This document shows, in pieces, positions 26,512-34,415 of a stretch of DNA of 64,000 nucleotides. The position numbers were made by a program, and so were the translations under genes. Source of the DNA: Geothrix sp. (lineage in GTDB: Bacteria > Acidobacteriota > Holophagae > Holophagales > Holophagaceae); the NCBI GenBank assembly GCA_019449415.1, contig JAGRPP010000031.1, positions 1 through 64,000 of the forward strand, written 5' to 3'. Within the stretch, counting starts at the first letter, position 1, and every line of letters begins with the position of its first letter. A model generated the notes under the pieces. It was not told where the DNA came from. It did no database searches and saw only the letters and a list, made by a program, of their open reading frames with translations.

Positions 26512-27377
26512 CGGGCCCCCTGGCCATCCTCGGCCCCGGCGGCCTCGGCCTTTCCGCCACCCAGTGGGCCGCCGAATGCGGGGTGGAGGTGCGCCTGCTC
26601 GGCCGGGATTCCGACCATGCCCAGCGCGGCCTGTGCAAAGTCGAAGACCGATGGGTCGCCGCCATCCGGAAAGGGCTCCTGACGCCTGCCGAGGTCGACC
26701 GGGCCCGGGGCCGGATCCGAGCCGGGGCCTTCGGCCCCCAGGCCCTGGACGGGGTCTCCACGCTGCTGGAGGCCCTCCCCGAGGCCATGGACGGCAAAGC
26801 TGCGGCCCTAGCCTCGGCGGGGGCCTGGGGAGCCCCGGACCTGCTGCTGCTCTCCGGCACCTCCGCCCTGCCTATCTCGGACCTGGCCGGGGCCGCCGGG
26901 CTCCAGGGCCGGTTGCTAGGCTTCCATCTCTTCGTCCCGGTCCCCCGGATGGGCGTGGTGGAGATCGCGGTCCCTCCCGGAATGCCGGAAGCGCTGATCC
27001 TCCGGGCCCAGGCCCTTGGCCAGTCCCTCCGCAAGCGCGTGGTGACCGTGAAGGACCAGCCCGGCTTTGCCGCCGCCCGCATGGCCTTGGCCCAGGGCCT
27101 GGAGGCCATGCGGCTCCTGGAAGCCGGCGTGGCGACGGCTCAGGATCTGGATGCCCTGATGACCCTCGGATATGGCCACCCGGTGGGGCCCCTCGAGCTT
27201 TCGGATCGCGTCGGTCTCGACCTGCGCCTCCACATCGCCGAGGGCCTGTTCCAGGCTTCCGGGGATCCGCGCTTCGCCCCGCCGGAGCTTCTGCGGGAGA
27301 AGGTGGCCCAGGGCGAAACCGGACGCGCTGCCGGGCAGGGATTCTTCCCATGGGATGCGCAAGGGAGGCGCCTGTGA
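26508..27377 (+). CDS. 3-hydroxyacyl-CoA dehydrogenase-like protein
   Basis: A 289-residue protein of the Hbd/PaaH family. I place the start at TTG 26508, overlapping the upstream TGA and preceded by GGGGAAAGG; this gives the family length. The Rossmann loop is altered to GPGGLGLSAT, where GxGxMG is usual. SGTSALPISDLA, GFHLFVPVPRMGVVEIA (with the catalytic His and Glu) and GYGHPVGPLELSDRVGLD are well kept. In the normally GFVVNR segment the Asn is replaced (GFAAARM), which may affect activity. It probably oxidises 3-hydroxyacyl-CoA with NAD in fatty acid or butyrate metabolism. An orphan reductase of unknown substrate is the alternative. Confidence 0.8.
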   Translation: MTGPLAILGPGGLGLSATQWAAECGVEVRLLGRDSDHAQRGLCKVEDRWVAAIRKGLLTPAEVDRARGRIRAGAFGPQALDGVSTLLEALPEAMDGKAAALASAGAWGAPDLLLLSGTSALPISDLAGAAGLQGRLLGFHLFVPVPRMGVVEIAVPPGMPEALILRAQALGQSLRKRVVTVKDQPGFAAARMALAQGLEAMRLLEAGVATAQDLDALMTLGYGHPVGPLELSDRVGLDLRLHIAEGLFQASGDPRFAPPELLREKVAQGETGRAAGQGFFPWDAQGRRL

Positions 27378-27526
27378 ACACCCCCGTCCTCATCGTCTGC
27401 GGGCTGGTCCTCCTGTTCGTGATCTATGTCGCATATCGGATCGGCAAGGTGCTGCTGCGGGTCTTCGTGGGCCTGGCCGCGCTGGCTCTGGTAAGCTGGG
27501 GGCTCTGGAACCTCTTCCATTCCTGA
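27374..27526 (+). CDS. Small hydrophobic membrane protein (50 aa)
   Basis: A 50-residue protein starting at GTG 27374, which overlaps the upstream stop (GTGA) and has GGGAGG 5 nt before it. It is almost entirely two hydrophobic helices (VLIVCGLVLLFVIYVAYRIG and LLRVFVGLAALALVSWGLWNLF) joined by KV. The good ribosome site and coupling argue for a real gene. Its function is unknown; small two-helix proteins often modulate larger membrane complexes. Confidence 0.6.
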   Translation: MNTPVLIVCGLVLLFVIYVAYRIGKVLLRVFVGLAALALVSWGLWNLFHS

Positions 27527-27550
27527 ATTCCCAGCATTCGAGGAGCAAGC

Positions 27551-27751
27551 ATGGCCGCCATCTCCTGCACCCACTGCGGCGCCGATCTGACCGCCCCCCA
27601 GAGCGTGCGCATTGCCGAGTACCAGTTCGGTCGCCTGGAGAAGGTCGCCGAAGATCCCGGATTCAAATACCACTTCGAGCAGGCGGACAACTACACCATC
27701 CTCTGCAATAGCTGCAAGCGCCTCGTCCGCACCCTCCCCATCGCCAAGTAA
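27551..27751 (+). CDS. Small zinc-ribbon protein (66 aa)
   Basis: A 66-residue protein with two CxxC pairs, CTHCG near the N-terminus and CNSCK near the C-terminus, about 43 residues apart. Such pairs normally bind one zinc as a ribbon. The middle (EYQFGRLEKVAEDPGFKYHFEQADNY) is charged and has no known signature. GAGGAGC lies just before the ATG. A strong terminator follows 14 nt after the stop. The partner, nucleic acid or protein, is unknown. Confidence 0.72.
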   Translation: MAAISCTHCGADLTAPQSVRIAEYQFGRLEKVAEDPGFKYHFEQADNYTILCNSCKRLVRTLPIAK

Positions 27752-27764
27752 ATCTTCTTCGTTC

Positions 27765-27806
27765 CACCTAAAGCAACGGCCCCGAATGGGGCCGTTGCTT
27801 TAGGTG
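27765..27806. terminator. Bidirectional terminator between the zinc-ribbon gene and pilQ
   Basis: CACCTAAAGCAACGGCCCC (27765-27783) pairs perfectly with 27788-27806 across a GAAT loop, a 19-bp stem. It serves the plus-strand genes ending at 27751 and the minus-strand pil operon ending at 27816. It lacks a long T-run, but the stem is exceptionally stable. Confidence 0.85.
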
Positions 27807-27815
27807 CGGAAGGGC

Positions 27816-29873
27816 CTATTGGCGGAGCACCCGCGGCGTGATGAAGATCAGAAGTTCGCTGTTCTTCTCGGCCTTGGTGTCCTTACGGAAGAGGAACCCG
27901 AGGAGGGGGATCTTGGACAGGAAGGGAACACCCGCCTGACCCTGCGTGGAGTTGGTCACATACACACCGCCCAACACCGCCGTGCCGCCATCCCGCACCA
28001 GCATCTGGGTTTCCAGGGCCTTGCGGAGGATGGTGGGGGTGCCATTCACCGTGCGGCTGAAGTCGGCTTCCGCCTTCTCCAGCTTGATGTCCATGATGAT
28101 GGTGCCCTCGTTGGTGATCTGGGGCGTGACATCCAGCTGCAGGTTGGCATCCACGAAGGCCACAGTGATCGCGCCGCCCTGGGCGCCGCCCTGCTGAGTG
28201 GGATAGGGGATCTTCTCGCCACTGAGGATGGTGGCCTTCTTGTTGTTCTGGGTCACCACCTTCGGGGACGACACGATTTTCACGGTGCCGTTGGATTCGA
28301 GGGCCTGCAGCACCGCGTTGATGCTGAAGCGGTTGCTGAGGAAGGACAGCCAGATCTCGCCGGCGGGGGCCGCCAGGGAGGTCACGCCATCCTTGCCGGG
28401 GGCCCAGGCTACGGATGCGTTCTGCCCCGACGCGGGCCGGTTGAACCCCTGGACGCCGTTCCAGAAGGGGGACTGGGTGCCGACCCAGGGAGTGCCCGTC
28501 GAGCCCGCCCCGCCGGTGATTGCGGCAGAACCGCTATTGGCCTGAGGCCACTTGACGCCGAATTCGCGCTGCCAGTCCTTGTTGGCCTCGACAACGCGGG
28601 CTTCGATCTGAACCTGCTGGATCTGCACATCGAGGGTCTGGAGGAGGTCGTCGATCAGGGCGATGTTGCGCGGCAGGTCGGTGATGATGAGGGTGTTGGT
28701 GCGGTCGTCCAGGATGGCGGAGCCGCGCTTGGTGAGCATCTCCTTGAGGATCTTCTGGACTTCCCCGACCTTCGCATAGGAAAGGGGGCGGGTGATGGTC
28801 TGAAGCTCGCCGGACAGGGCCTTCGTCTCCTCGAGTTTCTTGCGCTCTTCTTCTTCCTTCTGAAGCTTGTCCATCTTGGCGACGCGCATCACGCCGTTCT
28901 GGATTTCCTTGCCGAGGCCCGCGTTCTTCAGGACCACATCCAGCACCTGGTCCCAGGGAGTGTCCGTGAACTTGATCCCGAGATTGCCCTGCACATCAGG
29001 GTCCATCACGAGGTTCAGCTTCCCGGTATCAGCGAGGATCCGCAGGAAGTCGCGGATCTCGGTGTTCTGGAGGTCGATGGTGATCTTGGCCCCCGTATAG
29101 CGGGTGGTGGCCTCGCCCAGGGTCCGCCCAGCCCGGGACTGGGAGGGTGCTGCGGCATGCGGTTTCTCGGCCTCGGGCACCTGGACTGCTTCCGGGCTCG
29201 CCACTGGCAGGGCCGTCGAGGCCGCCAACTGGGGGAGGATCTGGAAGCCGCCGCCAAAGGCGGGCAGGCTGGCCAGGGCCTTGACGGGAGACGGAGCAGA
29301 GGCTGAGGCGGCAGGCACCATCACCGGGGAAACGGTGACCGGAGCGGAAGCGACGAGCGTCTCGGCAGGGATCGGCAGCAGCCGTGCGGGTGCCGCAGGA
29401 ACGAAGGAGCCTTCGAGGCGGGCCTGCACTCGACCCTCACCGGGGGTCAGCACCAGTTGGACGCCATTGGGGCTCGAACCGACGACCACCTGCGTCCCGG
29501 GGGCGACTTCGAGCACCAGGCGCGTCACCGGCTTGGGCGAGGTCGCGAACTGGGCCAAGCGGGCCTTTTGGATCAGGGGGTGGGACAGGAGAAGCAGGTC
29601 CTTCTTGGTGACAGCGGAGCCGCGATCGACGCCAGGCAGATCCAGAACCACGCGGAGCGGGTTGGAAAAGACCTGGACGCCCGGCTGAGCGGACATCCCG
29701 GGGATGCCGAGCGACACCTTGGCGCCGGGGCCGGCGGACTCGAGGATCGCCGAGACCAAGGTGGCCTTCGCGATCGAGGTTTCAGCGGCCGGCGAAGCAA
29801 GGAGGGATCCCGTGTGGATCCCCGCCAGGACCACGCCCCCTGCAACCAGCAAGGAACTCAGGCGAGCATTCAT
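27816..29873 (-). CDS. pilQ: Type IV pilus secretin
   Basis: A 685-residue outer-membrane secretin through which pili pass. A signal peptide at residues 1-27 is followed by an AMIN-like region (about 35-150), a proline/alanine linker, and the STN/N0 segment ITIDLQNTEIRDFLRILADTGKLNLVMDPDVQGNLGI. An N1 domain (YAKVGEVQKILKEML to DRTNTLIITDLPRNI) and the secretin core follow, ending in MLVRDGGTAVLGGVYV and VPFLSKIPLLGFLFR. The start overlaps the pilP stop (ATGA). It closes the pilMNOPQ operon. The pilin and motor ATPases are not in the window. Confidence 0.96.
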   Translation of the reverse strand: MNARLSSLLVAGGVVLAGIHTGSLLASPAAETSIAKATLVSAILESAGPGAKVSLGIPGMSAQPGVQVFSNPLRVVLDLPGVDRGSAVTKKDLLLLSHPLIQKARLAQFATSPKPVTRLVLEVAPGTQVVVGSSPNGVQLVLTPGEGRVQARLEGSFVPAAPARLLPIPAETLVASAPVTVSPVMVPAASASAPSPVKALASLPAFGGGFQILPQLAASTALPVASPEAVQVPEAEKPHAAAPSQSRAGRTLGEATTRYTGAKITIDLQNTEIRDFLRILADTGKLNLVMDPDVQGNLGIKFTDTPWDQVLDVVLKNAGLGKEIQNGVMRVAKMDKLQKEEEERKKLEETKALSGELQTITRPLSYAKVGEVQKILKEMLTKRGSAILDDRTNTLIITDLPRNIALIDDLLQTLDVQIQQVQIEARVVEANKDWQREFGVKWPQANSGSAAITGGAGSTGTPWVGTQSPFWNGVQGFNRPASGQNASVAWAPGKDGVTSLAAPAGEIWLSFLSNRFSINAVLQALESNGTVKIVSSPKVVTQNNKKATILSGEKIPYPTQQGGAQGGAITVAFVDANLQLDVTPQITNEGTIIMDIKLEKAEADFSRTVNGTPTILRKALETQMLVRDGGTAVLGGVYVTNSTQGQAGVPFLSKIPLLGFLFRKDTKAEKNSELLIFITPRVLRQ

Positions 29874-30316
29874 CGTTTACCCTCCTCACGCTTGAATGTC
29901 TTCGTGATGGTGCGGAATACAGAACGGTTGGTGGTGTTCAATTCCCATTGGTGGAAAGTCACCGATTTATCGGAAATGCTGGTGATTTCCCCATCCTTGA
30001 ATCGATGGCCGACGGGAAGCCATCGGACATTGCCGCGGCTGTCCGAAACAATGGCGAAATTCTTGCCATCTTTCCGGATCATCCCCTTGACCGCGATGTC
30101 TTCGATGACATCGAGCGCATCGACCGGGCGCTCATCGCTGGGGGCGGAGAAGGGATCCCGGAGGATGGAGGGCTTGTAGGGGGTGATCTTGACGATCGCC
30201 ACATCCTGGGGGGCCGGTTCGGCACCCGGGGATTCGGCCTGCTTGGCGGCAGGGCCAGCCTGGGCACTCAGGAGGGCGCCAGTGAGAAGGGGGAGGTACA
30301 GGAGTCTCTGGATCAT
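29870..30316 (-). CDS. pilP: Type IV pilus inner-membrane lipoprotein-like protein PilP
   Basis: A 148-residue protein with a signal peptide (LLYLPLLTGALLSAQA) and no lipobox Cys, unlike many PilP proteins. The folded part begins at YKPSILRDPFSAP, the typical PilP entry, and continues with a small beta domain (VDALDVIEDIAVKGMIRKDGKNFAIVSD, then GNVRWLPVGHRFKDGEITSISDKSVTF). PilP joins the PilNO subcomplex to the secretin PilQ, whose gene follows with a 4-nt overlap. Confidence 0.92.
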   Translation of the reverse strand: MIQRLLYLPLLTGALLSAQAGPAAKQAESPGAEPAPQDVAIVKITPYKPSILRDPFSAPSDERPVDALDVIEDIAVKGMIRKDGKNFAIVSDSRGNVRWLPVGHRFKDGEITSISDKSVTFHQWELNTTNRSVFRTITKTFKREEGKR

Positions 30317-30325
30317 GGCTGTTCC

Positions 30326-30937
30326 TCAATCCTCCTTGGCGCCGCCCTTGGGAGCCGGAGCCGGGGTGGGCTTCTTGACGGGCTCGGCCGGGGGAGGTTC
30401 GGGGTTGTAGACGAAGGCACTGATCGTGCACTTCACCGCGGCTGGATAGACGCTGCGGTTGTCAGTCTTGCGGGTGAACTCAATGTTGGAGATGTTGATG
30501 ATCTTGTCGTAGCCCGAGATCAGCGAGGCGAACTGGCCGAAGGAGTGGTACCCCACCCGGAATTCGAATTCCACCGGCTTCTCGGTGTAGTAGGTGTCCT
30601 TCCGCTCCGGCTTGAGGGCGAACGAGACCTGATCGATGCCGGCATCATCGGCGATCTTCTTGATGCGGTACGGGATCTCTCCGTAATCCGCTTCTGAAGG
30701 CATGATCTTGATGAGTTCGTCGATGCGCTTGTCCTGCTTGGCCACTTCCTCGCGGAGCTTTTCGTAGTTGGCCTTCAGGAGCTTGCCCTTGTCCACCTCG
30801 GCCTGGAGGGTGTTCACATCGGCCCGAATGGTCTCCAGTTCGCCCCGTTTCCCACCGAGCAGGAAGTAGACCAGCCCGGCCAGGACGATGCCGGCCACTG
30901 CGCCCACGCCAATCTGTTTCTGAAGCTGGGGATTCAT
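30326..30937 (-). CDS. pilO: Type IV pilus assembly protein PilO
   Basis: A 203-residue inner-membrane protein. One membrane helix at about 11-28 (VAGIVLAGLVYFLLGG) is followed by a coiled coil (about 30-75) and a ferredoxin-like periplasmic domain (KIADDAGIDQVSFALKPE to VGYHSFGQFASLISGYDKIINISNIEF). A proline-rich tail ends the protein. It forms a heterodimer with PilN, encoded 8 nt upstream, and links cytoplasmic PilM to PilP and PilQ. Confidence 0.93.
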   Translation of the reverse strand: MNPQLQKQIGVGAVAGIVLAGLVYFLLGGKRGELETIRADVNTLQAEVDKGKLLKANYEKLREEVAKQDKRIDELIKIMPSEADYGEIPYRIKKIADDAGIDQVSFALKPERKDTYYTEKPVEFEFRVGYHSFGQFASLISGYDKIINISNIEFTRKTDNRSVYPAAVKCTISAFVYNPEPPPAEPVKKPTPAPAPKGGAKED

Positions 30938-30945
30938 GGCCTACC

Positions 30946-31545
30946 TCAGACAGCGTTCTGGAGTTCGAAGGAGATCGTGAAGTCGAAGGAGCCGGTGCTC
31001 CCCCGTTTCGCGCCAGGGTAGTTGATCTTCTTGAACCAGCGGGTGCGGGACTGGAGGTTACCGTAGAAGGAGTTGATGGACTCGAAGTTCCTGCCCTCGC
31101 CCTCGATGGTGATGACGGCCCCCTTCTGGGAGACCTTCTTGAACCACACATCGTCCGGCAAGCTGCTCGCGAGCTCTTCGAGGAAGTGCACCGGCAGCGA
31201 CTGCTGGCGCTTGAGGGCGGTCATCACCTCTTCCTTCTTCTGAAGAGCGGCCTTCTTGTCCCGGAAGGTCTTCTCCAGCGCGATGTAGGGTTCGTACAGC
31301 TTCTTGTCGCGTTCCAGCTCGGCCTTGTGCTTCTCGGCCTTGGTGAACTCGCTGTTCAGCCAGATGTAATAGATGCCGCCGAAGGCAGCGAACACGAGGC
31401 CGACCACCACGCCCGCGATGGGCAGACTGGAGCGGCTTCCGCCCTCGCCCGTATAGATCTGGACCGGCTCGGCCGCAGCCTTGTCCGCTCCCTTTTTGGC
31501 TCCGCCCTGAGCCAGCGCGTCACCCAGCAGGTTGATCTTGATCAT
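30946..31545 (-). CDS. pilN: Type IV pilus assembly protein PilN
   Basis: A 199-residue protein that begins with MIKINLLGDA, the short cytoplasmic motif that binds PilM. A membrane helix lies at about 41-62 (LPIAGVVVGLVFAAFGGIYYI), then a coiled coil and a ferredoxin-like domain (FLEELASSLPDDVWFKKVSQKGAVITIEGEG). The extended stretch between the INLL motif and the helix (about 25 residues, alanine-rich) is longer than usual. The ATG overlaps the pilM stop. Confidence 0.94.
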   Translation of the reverse strand: MIKINLLGDALAQGGAKKGADKAAAEPVQIYTGEGGSRSSLPIAGVVVGLVFAAFGGIYYIWLNSEFTKAEKHKAELERDKKLYEPYIALEKTFRDKKAALQKKEEVMTALKRQQSLPVHFLEELASSLPDDVWFKKVSQKGAVITIEGEGRNFESINSFYGNLQSRTRWFKKINYPGAKRGSTGSFDFTISFELQNAV

Positions 31546-32624
31546 CGGTCCCCCACTTGGCGCAAGGCCAGCCCGACGACGACGGCAGCGCCGCCGCCGA
31601 TCTCCCGGACCGTGACGGGATCCTCGGTCCGACCGTCGATTTCGATGAGCTGGAAGGGATTGAAGCGATCCACCGACACCCGGAGCCGATCGCTCAGCAC
31701 ATCCATCAATCCGTGGATCATGGAGCCGCCGCCGCTGACCAGCACGCGGTCGAGGCGGTCAACCTTGAAGCTGCTCTTGAAGAAGTCGAGCGTGCGGCTG
31801 AGTTCATCGGCGAAGGCATCCGACACCGCATTGATCGAAGGCTGGATCTCCTCCGGCTCTCGCCCCTCGGAGGCCTGGTTCCGCTTCAGCCGCTCGGCGG
31901 CTTCGCGGCTCACGCCCCAATCCTCCATGAGCTTTTCGGAGTAGCGGCCGCTGCCCCACGCCATGTCGCGCCAGAACACAGACTTCCCGCCGACCATCAT
32001 GGTGAGGTTGGTAAAGGTGGCGCCCATGTTGACCAGGGCGACGACCTCTTCCCGACCCATGCCCGAAGTGTTGGCTTCGTAGGCGTTCTGGACCGCGAAC
32101 ACATCGACATCCACCACCTTGGGGCTGCAGCCGGCCTGAGCCACACAGCTGACATAGGCTTCGAGCTTGTCCTTCCGGCAGGCCACCAGGACGACATCCA
32201 TGTTGCCGTCCGCCGCCCGCTCCTCGATGAGGTAGTAGTCCAGCGCGTAGGAGTCCAGTCCCTGTCCGGCGGGGAAGAAGCTCTCTGCTTCCCAGCGGAC
32301 GGATTCGGCCAGCTCGGCCTGACTCATCAGGGGAAATGTCACTTTTTTGACCATCACCTGCTGGCCTGACACGGAGATGGCCACATCCTTGGCCTTGATT
32401 TTCTGTTCTGCCAGAACCTGACGGATAGCCGACGACACAGCGTTGCTATCCATGATGTCGCCATCCACGATGGCGTCGGCCGGGAGGGACACCTGCCCGA
32501 GTTTCTGCAGGCGGTAACGGATATTGCTACCCTTCCCGATCTGCTGAAGTTCGCAGACTTTCACCGAGCTGGATCCGATATCCAAGCCGACCAGACTTTT
32601 GGTTTTGCTTCCGAAAAGACCCAC
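31542..32624 (-). CDS. pilM: Type IV pilus assembly ATPase-like protein PilM
   Basis: About 360 residues, an actin-like cytoplasmic protein. The ATP-binding phosphate 1 loop reads VGLDIGSSSVKVCEL, and later MVGGKSVFWRDMAWG and LVSGGGSMIHGLMDVL form the rest of the nucleotide site. The frame begins at GTG 32636, but GAGG lies 6 nt ahead of GTG 32624, giving the family-typical start MGLFGSKTKSLVGLD, so I use 32624. It recruits PilN through its INLL tail. The 79-nt gap to the upstream PP2C gene probably holds the operon promoter, though I could not fix its boxes. Confidence 0.95.
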   Translation of the reverse strand: MGLFGSKTKSLVGLDIGSSSVKVCELQQIGKGSNIRYRLQKLGQVSLPADAIVDGDIMDSNAVSSAIRQVLAEQKIKAKDVAISVSGQQVMVKKVTFPLMSQAELAESVRWEAESFFPAGQGLDSYALDYYLIEERAADGNMDVVLVACRKDKLEAYVSCVAQAGCSPKVVDVDVFAVQNAYEANTSGMGREEVVALVNMGATFTNLTMMVGGKSVFWRDMAWGSGRYSEKLMEDWGVSREAAERLKRNQASEGREPEEIQPSINAVSDAFADELSRTLDFFKSSFKVDRLDRVLVSGGGSMIHGLMDVLSDRLRVSVDRFNPFQLIEIDGRTEDPVTVREIGGGAAVVVGLALRQVGDR

Positions 32625-32703
32625 CGGACGCCTCACTTGGAGAATTTAGGTAGTTGGAAGGGTACCGCCGGAATGGATTAGGTCAAGGTTAACTGCGCTT
32701 GCA

Positions 32704-33471
32704 TCAAGAATCCTCCGACTCCAAACCGACCAGAATGGCGGTAATGTTGTCTTCGCCGCCGTGCTCCCGTGCGATGAAAACAAGTGATTCCACAGCAGTT
32801 TGGAGATCCTTTGACTGCTCTACGATGTCCCAGATCTGTTTATCACCGATCATTCCTGACAGGCCATCGGAGCAAAGCAAGAGTCGATCCGTTTTGCCCA
32901 GTTCCAAATCCTGGATCTCAATATCCAGTTCGCCCCCGTTCCCCAGGGCCTGGGTGATGACATTCCGGAAGGGGTGGACCCGGGCCTCGGAGGGGGTGAG
33001 GATCCCGTTGGCCACCTGCTCCGCCACCCAGCTGTGGTCCCGGGTGACCTGATGGATGCCCTCGGCATTCAAGAGGTAGGCCCGGCTGTCCCCCACATGG
33101 GCCAGGGTCACCTTGGCGCCATGGAACAGGCCCGCCACCACGGTGGAGCCCATGGTCTCCCGCTCCGGATTCCGCCGGATGTCCTCCGCGATGGCCTGAT
33201 CCGAAAGCATCAGGGCCACCCGCAACCGGTTCCCGTCATAAGAAAGGGAGGGGTTGTACTCGAGGGGCCAGGTGCGGTCCTTCTCCAGCGTCTCGCCCAC
33301 GAAGCGGGCGATGGTTTCCACCACGATCTGGCTGGCGACTTCACCGGCCGCATGGCCGCCCAGTCCATCCGCCACCACGAAAAGCCCCAAACCCTCGTCC
33401 GCCAGGAAGCTGTCCTCGTTGTGTTTGCGAACACAACCGACATCCGTCTTGCCAGCGGCTTGGATCCTCAT
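32704..33471 (-). CDS. PP2C-family serine/threonine phosphatase (copy 2)
   Basis: A 255-residue single-domain phosphatase close to Stp1/PrpC in length. Motifs in order: DVGCVRKHNEDSFLAD, FVVADGLGGHAAGEVAS, METMGSTVVAGLF-like residues, AHVGDSRAYLLNAEG, DHSWVAEQVANGILTPSEA, LLLCSDGLSGMIGD and GEDNITAILVGLES. All metal aspartates are intact. ATG 33471 with AAGGG 6 nt before it is preferred over an earlier TTG. It starts 2 nt after the J-domain gene, so they are likely co-transcribed. It lies directly upstream of pilMNOPQ, which may hint that Ser/Thr phosphorylation affects motility (inference). No kinase is nearby. Confidence 0.94.
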   Translation of the reverse strand: MRIQAAGKTDVGCVRKHNEDSFLADEGLGLFVVADGLGGHAAGEVASQIVVETIARFVGETLEKDRTWPLEYNPSLSYDGNRLRVALMLSDQAIAEDIRRNPERETMGSTVVAGLFHGAKVTLAHVGDSRAYLLNAEGIHQVTRDHSWVAEQVANGILTPSEARVHPFRNVITQALGNGGELDIEIQDLELGKTDRLLLCSDGLSGMIGDKQIWDIVEQSKDLQTAVESLVFIAREHGGEDNITAILVGLESEDS

Positions 33472-33473
33472 GA

Positions 33474-34202
33474 TCAACCCTTTCCCGTCAGTCGGCCCCA
33501 GAGGTCCTTTAGCTGATCCATGAGACTCGGCGCAGCCGCAGCAGCTTTGCCTTTCGGGCCCTGCCCGGCTCCTGCCTTGGCGCCCTGCCCGCCCTTGGGG
33601 GCGGAGTGCCGCAGCTTGGGGTGGTTGGGCGAAATCTCCCGGGCCTTCTGAAGGTGCCGCTGGGCCCGCGCCGTCATTCCAAGCGTTTGGAAGTGGCCCG
33701 CCAGCCGGATGTGGCTCTCCACATCCAGGGGGGCGAGGCGGACGGCCGCCTCGAGGGCCTTCACCACGGCCCGGAGGTCGCTGCCTTCCCGTTCGAGGAT
33801 GGCGGCGAGAAGCGCGTGGTACTGAGGTTTCTTTTCATCCAACCGGATGGCGTAATGGATGAGGGCCCGGGCCTGATCCACCCGTCCCTCCTCCAGGGCC
33901 GCCTTGGCCATGGCCGCCCAGTCCTCGGGTGTCCGTTCCTGCGCGGATTCGGGCTCCCGTTCCTTCTCTTTGGCTGGTGCCGCTGCGGCGCGCGGTGCCT
34001 GCTGCAGGGCCGTCAGCCGCTTGCCGGGATCCTTCAGGATGCTGAAGGCCTCGGCCAGCTCACGAAACCTCGCCTCCGCCTCGGCCTTCTCAAGTCCGGT
34101 GAACCGATCGGGATGCCACCGTTTGGCGAGCCGGTGATACGCCGTCTTGATGTCCTCGGGTGAGGCATCCGGCGGGATTTCCAGCACATCGAATGGATTC
34201 AT
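33474..34202 (-). CDS. J-domain protein with TPR-like repeats
   Basis: A 242-residue protein. The J domain occupies residues 1-65 with the HPD tripeptide in LAKRWHPDRFTG, so it should stimulate an Hsp70 (DnaK). It lacks the Gly/Phe and zinc-finger parts of DnaJ. After an alanine/glutamate linker come two or three TPR-like helix pairs (about 95-200: AKAALEEGRVDQARALIHYAIRLD, LLAAILEREGSDLRAVVKALEAAVRLAP, RLAGHFQTLGMTARAQRHLQKAREISP). The tail is lysine/alanine-rich and ends in an amphipathic helix. It is probably a client-specific co-chaperone; the client is unknown. Confidence 0.85.
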   Translation of the reverse strand: MNPFDVLEIPPDASPEDIKTAYHRLAKRWHPDRFTGLEKAEAEARFRELAEAFSILKDPGKRLTALQQAPRAAAAPAKEKEREPESAQERTPEDWAAMAKAALEEGRVDQARALIHYAIRLDEKKPQYHALLAAILEREGSDLRAVVKALEAAVRLAPLDVESHIRLAGHFQTLGMTARAQRHLQKAREISPNHPKLRHSAPKGGQGAKAGAGQGPKGKAAAAAPSLMDQLKDLWGRLTGKG

Positions 34203-34415
34203 GGGATTCCGCGGTACCTATCGGGTCGGTGCAGCGCATGCGAGTGGAAGAACAGGGCTTGAGCAGAGGATGGTAGCCTATTTCCGATCCGAATGCAGGT
34301 CCAGAGCTATCGTGCTCGCTGGATTCCTCCGGGGAGATGCTGTCTCCACCCCGGTGGCCGAGGCTGGAAGAGACCCCCTCGTGATGGCAAAGTAGAAGGT
34401 TCCAGAGGAGCGGGC

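Noticed and set aside
34203-34415. A gatC gene upstream of gatA
   Set aside because: The 213-nt gap has no frame of about 95 residues with GatC features. gatB and gatC must be elsewhere.
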